A DNA stretch of 11,920 nt from Lachnospiraceae bacterium (GTDB lineage Bacteria; Bacillota; Clostridia; Lachnospirales; Lachnospiraceae): contig JAFTXF010000082.1 in assembly GCA_017461685.1 (NCBI GenBank), positions 1 to 11,920 on the forward strand. The letters run 5' to 3'. A program made the translations under genes and the position numbers. Position 1 is the stretch's first letter, and every line of letters begins with the position of its first letter. Under the pieces are notes generated by a model, which saw only the letters and a list, made by a program, of their open reading frames with translations, was not told the origin of the DNA and did not search any database. Positions 7,582-11,920 of the stretch are shown here, one piece after another.

Positions 7582-7618
7582 ATAATACCGCCAGCCGTAC
7601 TGGTACGACTGGTGGTAT
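7582..7618 (-). terminator. Intrinsic terminator of the ABC exporter operon
   Basis: Two 16-nt arms (7585-7600 and 7603-7618) form a near-perfect inverted repeat. In the minus-strand RNA it has one A-C mismatch and one G-U pair; the innermost pairs must open to form a loop. The hairpin is followed leftwards by TATTATTTTG, a moderate T-tract. It lies about 60 nt after the second exporter gene. No T-tract follows on the plus strand, so it acts for leftward transcription. Confidence 0.75.
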
Positions 7619-7675
7619 AAACGCTTCTGTAGTATTTACTTTAAATATATCATCCGGTAATCTTCTTTAAGCCAA

Positions 7676-9463
7676 TCACCTGTACTTTTCTGCTTGCAGT
7701 GTAAACATCTCGGCATATTTGCCTTTTAAGGCAAGCAAGGACTCATGATTGCCCTGCTCGATAATCCGGCCATTCTCTAACATGTAAATCTTGTCTACAA
7801 ACCGGGTAGTGGACAGTCTGTGAGATATAATAATAACCGTCTTATCTTCTGCCAGCTCAGTAACCGTTTTGTTTAACTGGTACTCTGCAATAGGATCTAA
7901 TGCACTGGAAGGCTCATCTAAAATAATTACTCCCGAATCAGCATACAGTACCCTGGCAAGGGCAATCTTTTGCGCCTCGCCTCCGGACAGGTTGATGCCC
8001 TCTTCATCAAATTCCTTCGTCAACTGCGTTCCGTACTTCTGCGGCATAGTCTGAAAACGTTCCCAGAATGCCACCTTTTTCAGGACTTCGTCTGCTCTTT
8101 GCTCATCCAGTACCTGATTGCTCATATTCAGGTTATGCCCGATATCCGTAGCAATCATCTCAAAATCCTGAAACAGTACGCCGAACCGCTTTCGGTAGTC
8201 TGTAATCGGATATTCTTTTATCGACTGCTGCGCAAAATGGACGCTGCCGCTGTCCGGATCATACAATCGCAAAAGCAGCTTAATCAGCGTGGATTTGCCT
8301 GCACCGTTAAAACCTACCAGTGCAATTTTCTCGCCCTTTTTGATTTCCATGGATACTCCTTTTATAGTAGGCCTGTCATTTCCCGGATAGGTGAAATGTA
8401 CATCCTGTAAAAGAATATCTCCGGTTTCCGGTGTATGCAGGGTTCCCTCATCAGGCATTTTATTCTCTGTTTCCAAAAAGGTCCGCAGCTTTGCAAGATA
8501 CAGGCTGTGGTTTTGGAATTCCGGAAGCATCATAATGACACGTCTCAAATTACCGCTTAACTGGTTGGCCGCCTTGTATAACGCCAAAAGAGAGCCCAAA
8601 CCAAATTTATTCTGCACCAACGCCTGATAAAACAAATACGTCAAATAAGCACCGTCGTACAATATGTAGTCTACAGAATCACGAAGCACTGTCAGTGCAC
8701 TAATCTTTGGGCCATGCTTTTTCACGAGCTTTCTCATCTGCTCTGAGGTCTCCCCAAAATCCTTTTCCAGTTTTTTAGAAATTTGACTGCTCTTGATATC
8801 CTTCACATAATCTGCAAGATAGAATACACGATTTACATAGTCTCTTTTCCTGCTGACAGGTAATATATCCTCTTCCCGTTTCATTTTCCACTGATTAATG
8901 ATATGCTGGCTCAATAGCGTAGACACCATGATGACTGCCACCACCAAAACTGCCAGGGCATCTGTGGAAATGATGTAGCTGCCGGCAATGGCCACCACGA
9001 TTAGCTTGCTTAACAGAGTACGGAAAGTATTGGTTGCTGCCGTAACATGTTCAGGAGCTTTTTGCATAGCCCAGACAAAATCATTATAAAACTGTGAATC
9101 GTCATATCTGGAAATCTCCATGGAAGCCGCTTTTTCGTACAGCTTCATATGTATTGCTTCTTTAATTTTTGCGCTGGACTTAGGCGTAATATAAGAGTCT
9201 ATCAGCGGATTTACGCAAACCTTTATGGTAACTGCCACGGCAACAGGGACCAGGAAATACAAGACCTCTGTCAGGGTTCCGCCTCTTTCCACACATCCAA
9301 TAATATATGCCACCAGGAAGGTATGTTCAAAGAGTGTGATGATATCTCCCACAATCATCTGCAAAAAGTACAGCAACGTGTACCACGGCGCCACCCTGAA
9401 CTGCCAGCCAATTGCAAATATTATATTGGAAATAATACCATGTTTCCTTTGCTTACACATCAT
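7676..9463 (-). CDS. ABC exporter half-transporter (membrane domain plus ATPase), second subunit
   Basis: This 595-residue fused permease-ATPase is of the multidrug/lipid/peptide exporter type. The membrane domain occupies about residues 12-310. The ATPase carries Walker A GFNGAGKST (384-392), the Q-loop Gln in GVLFQDF (432), signature LSGGE (492-496), Walker B VIILDEPSSALDP with Glu at 517, and the switch His at 548. All catalytic residues are present. The frame is open further upstream, but that stretch is an out-of-frame reading of the preceding gene. The tandem ATGATG at 9463 has AGGAGG 6 nt before it and overlaps the previous stop by 11 nt, so translation is coupled. The closely similar neighbour, including the shared DYVNRV and EFD(N/E)EG motifs, implies a heterodimer. 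There is no peptidase domain at the N-terminus and no precursor peptide gene nearby, so the cargo is unknown. Confidence 0.93.
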   Translation of the reverse strand: MMCKQRKHGIISNIIFAIGWQFRVAPWYTLLYFLQMIVGDIITLFEHTFLVAYIIGCVERGGTLTEVLYFLVPVAVAVTIKVCVNPLIDSYITPKSSAKIKEAIHMKLYEKAASMEISRYDDSQFYNDFVWAMQKAPEHVTAATNTFRTLLSKLIVVAIAGSYIISTDALAVLVVAVIMVSTLLSQHIINQWKMKREEDILPVSRKRDYVNRVFYLADYVKDIKSSQISKKLEKDFGETSEQMRKLVKKHGPKISALTVLRDSVDYILYDGAYLTYLFYQALVQNKFGLGSLLALYKAANQLSGNLRRVIMMLPEFQNHSLYLAKLRTFLETENKMPDEGTLHTPETGDILLQDVHFTYPGNDRPTIKGVSMEIKKGEKIALVGFNGAGKSTLIKLLLRLYDPDSGSVHFAQQSIKEYPITDYRKRFGVLFQDFEMIATDIGHNLNMSNQVLDEQRADEVLKKVAFWERFQTMPQKYGTQLTKEFDEEGINLSGGEAQKIALARVLYADSGVIILDEPSSALDPIAEYQLNKTVTELAEDKTVIIISHRLSTTRFVDKIYMLENGRIIEQGNHESLLALKGKYAEMFTLQAEKYR

Positions 9464-11273
9464 ATCCGCCCTCCTCTGTCTGATAATTTCGGGCCTGCTT
9501 GTGGAACATATAAGCATATGTGCCGTTTGCCGCCAGCAGTTCTGCATGAGAGCCCTGCTCCAGCAATTTACCGTTTTCAAGTACAAATATTTTCTCGCAG
9601 GCAGCAGCTGAGGACATTCGGTGGGAAACAATGACCGACAGCTTGTGTTCGCCTTCACACAGCTGTGCGATGATTTCAAACATTTTATACTCCGCAATAG
9701 GGTCCAGAGCACTGGAAGGTTCATCCAGTAGGACTACCGGTGCCTGTCCTGCAAATGCACGGGCAATGGCAATCTTCTGCCGCTCACCTCCGGACAGCTC
9801 CACGCCTTCATTGTCGAACTCTCTGGTTAACAGGGTATCTTCCTTATAACGCAATGTCTGAATCTTGTCGTATACGTCGCTGTTTTTCAGGGCATTCACC
9901 GCAGCTTCCCTATCGATGCTGTCCTCCGACTCCCGCAAGAGTACATTTTCTAACACCGTGGCCGCAAACAGTGCAAAATCCTGGAAAGCGGCTCCGATTC
10001 GCTGACGGTACTGTTTGATGTCATATTCCCGTATATCCACGCCATTTAACAAAATCACGCCCTCAGTAGGGTCGTAAAAACGCATCAGAAGTTTAATCAA
10101 TGTAGATTTACCACTTCCGTTAATACCTACAAGAGCATGACGTACGCCTCGATACAAGGTCAGATTGATATTCTGCAATGCATACTTCTCCTGACCTGCA
10201 TAGCGGAAGGAAACATTCTTAAATTCAATGCTGTCCACCTGCTGCGGTGGTTCCTTACCCCCGGCTGATTCATCGATTTTCGGCACATAGCCAAAAAACT
10301 GCCGCAGATTTTCTATAAAGAAGGCATTGGAGAATATGCTGCTGAGAGCGTTTTCCAGATCATTTAACATCCAGGAAACGCTGACAATGGCATTCACTAA
10401 CACTACCAGCTCGCTCAGGGAAATCCTGCCCCGGATTGCCAAAACTGCAGCACATACCCACATTCCTTCGAAGCCCAAAACGTACATAAGCACAGACTTT
10501 ACAATGCTGAGAAAGGACCGCTTAAAGGCAAATTTTCGCGCTGTGGCAATGGTTTCCTCCATTGCTGTCTTGTAGATGTTACGCAATATGCAAAAAACGT
10601 TTGTCAGGCGCAACTCACCGGAATATTTTCTGAAATATACCACGCGGTTTACATAATCCATACGGCGCTTTGCAGGAATACTCTCCTGTTCAATATCATA
10701 CAGAACTTTGCCCAATTTCTTTCCTACAAACAAATTGCCGACAAGCGGCAATGCCACAAAGACTAACGCCCACGGAGTAATACTGCACATGGTCCATATC
10801 ACAAAGAAGGAAGATAAAAATGCAGCCATTACCTTAGCACAATTATCCAGCACTGATTTCGTACGTTCACTGGCTTCCACGGCTGCCTTTGTATATGTAT
10901 TATAAAATTCCGGATTTTCATAACAGGATAAGTCCACTGTCTGTACCTTTTGAAACAGCATCGCATTCAGCTCATAATGAATCTGGATATCCGTTCTCGG
11001 AACGAAGCAGTTCTGATACCATGCACTAAAAGTATTGGCGCCCATACTTAAGGCTACTGCAAACCAGATAAATATCGCTACTTCCGTGAAGCTACGCATG
11101 TTCTCTCCTGCCCCAAACAAAAACTGCATAAAAGTAACTGAATAGAAGGTCCACATGGCAAAATCGAAAAAGACGTTCACAAAGTTATAAATAACTCTGG
11201 ACGGACTGATTCCCCAAATAAGACGCAAAAAATATAAATTGTTTTTGATAGCCGATACTTTTTTCTTTTTCAT
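9453..11273 (-). CDS. ABC exporter half-transporter (membrane domain plus ATPase), first subunit
   Basis: This is a permease-ATPase fusion, 606 residues from the start used here (616 from the ATG at 11303). Residue numbers below follow the longer form. The membrane domain spans about 30-320 and contains DLSCYENPEFYNTYTKA in the first cytosolic loop, a sequence type common in this exporter family. The ATPase has Walker A GINGSGKST (393-401), Gln 441 in GAAFQDF, signature LSGGE (503-507), Walker B VVLLDEPSSALDP with Glu 528, and His 561. I prefer the ATG at 11273 because AAGGAT lies just upstream. The ATG at 11303 falls only about 15 nt after the predicted transcript start, and the GGGAG in front of it lies in the promoter. 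The gene overlaps the next one by 11 nt. Both subunits keep a catalytic Glu and a canonical signature, so neither ATP site looks degenerate. Substrate unknown. Confidence 0.93.
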   Translation of the reverse strand: MKKKKVSAIKNNLYFLRLIWGISPSRVIYNFVNVFFDFAMWTFYSVTFMQFLFGAGENMRSFTEVAIFIWFAVALSMGANTFSAWYQNCFVPRTDIQIHYELNAMLFQKVQTVDLSCYENPEFYNTYTKAAVEASERTKSVLDNCAKVMAAFLSSFFVIWTMCSITPWALVFVALPLVGNLFVGKKLGKVLYDIEQESIPAKRRMDYVNRVVYFRKYSGELRLTNVFCILRNIYKTAMEETIATARKFAFKRSFLSIVKSVLMYVLGFEGMWVCAAVLAIRGRISLSELVVLVNAIVSVSWMLNDLENALSSIFSNAFFIENLRQFFGYVPKIDESAGGKEPPQQVDSIEFKNVSFRYAGQEKYALQNINLTLYRGVRHALVGINGSGKSTLIKLLMRFYDPTEGVILLNGVDIREYDIKQYRQRIGAAFQDFALFAATVLENVLLRESEDSIDREAAVNALKNSDVYDKIQTLRYKEDTLLTREFDNEGVELSGGERQKIAIARAFAGQAPVVLLDEPSSALDPIAEYKMFEIIAQLCEGEHKLSVIVSHRMSSAAACEKIFVLENGKLLEQGSHAELLAANGTYAYMFHKQARNYQTEEGGYDV

Positions 11274-11317
11274 CCTATCCTTGTTGCTCTCTTTCTTACC
11301 CATTTATAGTTAACAAT

Positions 11318-11353
11318 TTCTCCCATTATATCACTCATCTCGTGTGTTTTCAA
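11318..11353 (-). promoter_or_regulatory. Strong promoter of the ABC exporter operon
   Basis: Reading leftwards, the -35 box TTGAAA (11353-11348), a spacer of exactly 17 nt, and the perfect -10 box TATAAT (11330-11325) preceded by TGA give an extended -10. This is the best sigma-A-type promoter in the window. The transcript should start near 11318. Just downstream, ATTGTTAACTAT has the palindromic core GTTAAC at the expected start of the RNA, a possible operator position. Confidence 0.8.
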
Positions 11354-11471
11354 TACATTTTTCGTGGTACTTATATTGCGGTGTGCCGTGGAGCCTCATC
11401 TGCAGCAATTTCTTTGGGATTTTTCTTTCACTTATAAGACGTTTGGATACAGCAGAGTGTTGAAATAAATG

Positions 11472-11503
11472 AAAAAAGAGAGAAAATCAAACGATTTTCT
11501 CTC
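11472..11503 (-). terminator. Intrinsic terminator of rplQ
   Basis: The perfect 11-bp stem GAGAGAAAATC / GATTTTCTCTC (11478-11488 and 11493-11503) with a 4-nt loop is followed leftwards by TTTTTT. It lies about 30 nt after the rplQ stop codon and closes the ribosomal protein operon, separating it from the exporter genes. Confidence 0.93.
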
Positions 11504-11531
11504 AATCTTTCCAACACACTTTGAAATAATC

Positions 11532-11920
11532 TTATACTAACTCAAGTAATACTTCCATTGCAGCATCACCCTTACGTAAGCCAATCTTTACGATTCTGGT
11601 GTAACCACCGTTACGGCCTTCGTACTTTGGTGCATATTCGTCAAATAACTTTGCAACAACGTCGATTTCCTTTGTGTTTTTCTTCTTACCCTTGTTGGAT
11701 TCAGGAACCTCAACAACAGGTACAAGAACCTTTAACATCTGACGACGAGCATGTAATCTGCTTGGTAAATCTTTTTTGATTTCCTTGTCTACAGTTGTGT
11801 ACTTGGTAACCTTCTTGCCGTCAACAACTTCCTTTACTCTCTTGCCATCTTTGTCTCTTTCAGGAACCTTTGCAGAAACAGTAACCATTTCGAAGTTGTC
11901 TTTTTCCTTAACTGCTAACG
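11532..11920 (-). CDS. rplQ: 50S ribosomal protein L17 (3' part)
   Basis: L17 is a component of the large ribosomal subunit near the peptide exit tunnel. The reading frame stays open to the right edge: the ten codons before the ATG at 11888 read [10 protein letters not shown] and continue the protein, so the true start lies outside the window. About 128 C-terminal residues are visible. The L17 signs are [40 protein letters not shown] and the terminal [14 protein letters not shown]. The [18 protein letters not shown] insertion is the longer L17 form that I associate with Lachnospiraceae. rplQ is normally the last gene of the rpsM-rpsK-rpoA-rplQ cluster, consistent with the terminator right after it. 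Confidence 0.96.
   Translation of the reverse strand, partial: LAVKEKDNFEMVTVSAKVPERDKDGKRVKEVVDGKKVTKYTTVDKEIKKDLPSRLHARRQMLKVLVPVVEVPESNKGKKKNTKEIDVVAKLFDEYAPKYEGRNGGYTRIVKIGLRKGDAAMEVLLELV

Noticed and set aside
9149..9634. 161-codon plus-strand frame opposite the exporter gene overlap
   Set aside because: It is antisense to two clear ABC transporter genes, with cysteine- and histidine-rich low-information sequence typical of a shadow frame.
9464..9724. Upstream extension of the second exporter gene (open frame of 682 codons in total)
   Set aside because: The extra N-terminal residues are an out-of-frame reading of the end of the first exporter gene. AGGAGG 6 nt before the ATGATG at 9463 fixes the start there.
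11378..11392. Small dyad around CGGTGTGCCG upstream of the exporter promoter
   Set aside because: Only three paired bases on each side around a four-base centre, which is expected by chance.

Overview
The window looks like a chromosomal segment of a Clostridia member (Bacillota), most likely a Lachnospiraceae-type anaerobe. The signs are strong AGGAGG-like ribosome binding sites, compact head-to-tail genes, and the order rplQ ... ecfA1-ecfA2-ecfT-truA, which in this group normally continues the ribosomal protein cluster towards rplM-rpsI. Genus or species cannot be fixed from this sequence. All ten genes lie on the minus strand, so transcription runs from high to low coordinates.

Layout in order of transcription. 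(1) The 3' part of rplQ (ribosomal protein L17) enters at the right edge and ends at 11532, followed by a textbook intrinsic terminator at 11472-11503. (2) A strong promoter (-35 TTGAAA, 17 bp, extended -10 TGATATAAT) drives two overlapping genes for ABC exporter half-transporters (11273-9453 and 9463-7676). They form a probable heterodimer and end at a second hairpin terminator (7582-7618). (3) A second promoter (about 7567-7539) precedes a cytosolic BMP/PnrA-like protein with a ParB/sulfiredoxin-like N-terminal region. This gene is coupled to a small calcineurin-like metallophosphoesterase 11 nt downstream. (4) After about 100 nt with a small degenerate repeat comes a MATE efflux pump, only 12 nt upstream of the ECF energising module ecfA1-ecfA2-ecfT. 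(5) truA follows, its Shine-Dalgarno sequence formed on the ecfT stop codon. The window ends 44 nt after truA.

The conserved backbone is rplQ plus ecfA1A2T-truA. The roughly 8 kb between them (exporter pair, BMP-like protein, phosphoesterase, MATE pump) is accessory content with its own promoters and terminators. The ECF genes supply the ATPase pair and coupling protein for vitamin or metal uptake. No substrate-binding S component is present, so they are probably shared by S components encoded elsewhere. The least understood gene is the BMP-like protein: it has the ligand-binding fold of a lipoprotein receptor but no export signal, and it carries an extra domain.

Two genes (the first exporter gene and the BMP-like gene) have the same start-site problem. 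The longest frame begins almost at the predicted transcription start with no ribosome binding site, while an internal ATG about ten codons later has one. I chose the internal starts. I found no RNA gene, CRISPR array, insertion sequence or phage gene.
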